In this document: positions 63,989 through 64,000 of the stretch, piece after piece
Layout: each line of letters opens with the position of its first letter
How positions within the stretch are numbered: the first letter of the stretch is position 1
Source of the DNA: Variovorax sp. WDL1
GTDB lineage: Bacteria; Pseudomonadota; Gammaproteobacteria; Burkholderiales; Burkholderiaceae_C
Assembly: GCF_001541225.1 (NCBI RefSeq)
Contig: NZ_LMTS01000025.1
Span: 181,069 to 245,068, forward strand
DNA: 64,000 bases
Direction: 5' to 3'
Position numbers and translations under genes: made by a program
The notes under the pieces: generated by a model
Told to the model about the DNA's origin: nothing
Database searches by the model: none
The model's input: only the letters and a program-made list of their open reading frames with translations

Positions 63989-64000
63989 GTGACGGTACGC

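Overview
The window is about 62-65% GC, with dense short genes on both strands. Its protein families look beta-proteobacterial (Burkholderiales-like, by inference). At 34,067-36,300 there is a plasmid-type origin: a Rep initiator gene, ten same-direction iterons, a perfect DnaA box, an AT-rich stretch and an operator-like array. No phage structural genes, rRNA, tRNA, insertion sequences or CRISPR arrays are visible. The best reading is part of a large plasmid (megaplasmid or chromid-like element), with a phage-plasmid less likely.

Layout. 1-6.5 kb: small membrane proteins, a DHH-motif protein, a DnaQ-type exonuclease and a lipoprotein. 6.5-12.4 kb: SSB, a queuosine-salvage (Qng1/DUF2419) homologue and a GHKL ATPase. 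12.4-19.5 kb: a MoxR AAA / DUF3150 / VWA-metallopeptidase-like operon, RNase HI and a Lon-like AAA ATPase. 19.5-31.7 kb: a gene-poor gap, a GIY-YIG membrane protein, a two-HTH regulator, YqeY, a WGR-DNA ligase fusion, a SIMPL protein and many small hypotheticals. 31.8-36.8 kb: a VWA protein, a second HTH regulator, Rep and the origin. 36.9-46 kb: YodC, thioredoxin, a catalytically degenerate WGR-ligase paralogue, a cupin-like protein, a RusA-like resolvase, a DUF262 protein and a ParB-like protein. 46-52 kb: SppA peptidase, RNase HII, AlkB, a macro domain protein and RecX. 52-57.5 kb: NAD and nucleotide metabolism (NrtR-like regulator, nicotinamidase-like hydrolase, HD, deoxyribosyltransferase-like, NAD kinase, Pth2). 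57.5-64 kb: hypotheticals, RmuC and a DUF4258-like protein.

How it works together. Most genes appear to be transcribed alone: many have their own hairpin terminator and a recurring upstream box, CTAYAC followed about 8-10 bases later by AGGACAAC. Real operons are few (MoxR-DUF3150-VWA; 2097-1196; 57517-56769). The element carries an unusually complete private set of genome-maintenance and metabolic functions: SSB, two RNases H, exonuclease, ligase, resolvase, RecX, RmuC, AlkB, thioredoxin, and NAD salvage and phosphorylation. The most unusual items are the shared promoter family, a lone iteron in front of the RNase HII gene, the active/dead pair of WGR-ligases, paired GTTAGT-N11-ACTAAC operators between the NrtR-like and nicotinamidase-like genes, and a hairpin covering the ribosome-binding site of the queuosine-salvage gene.
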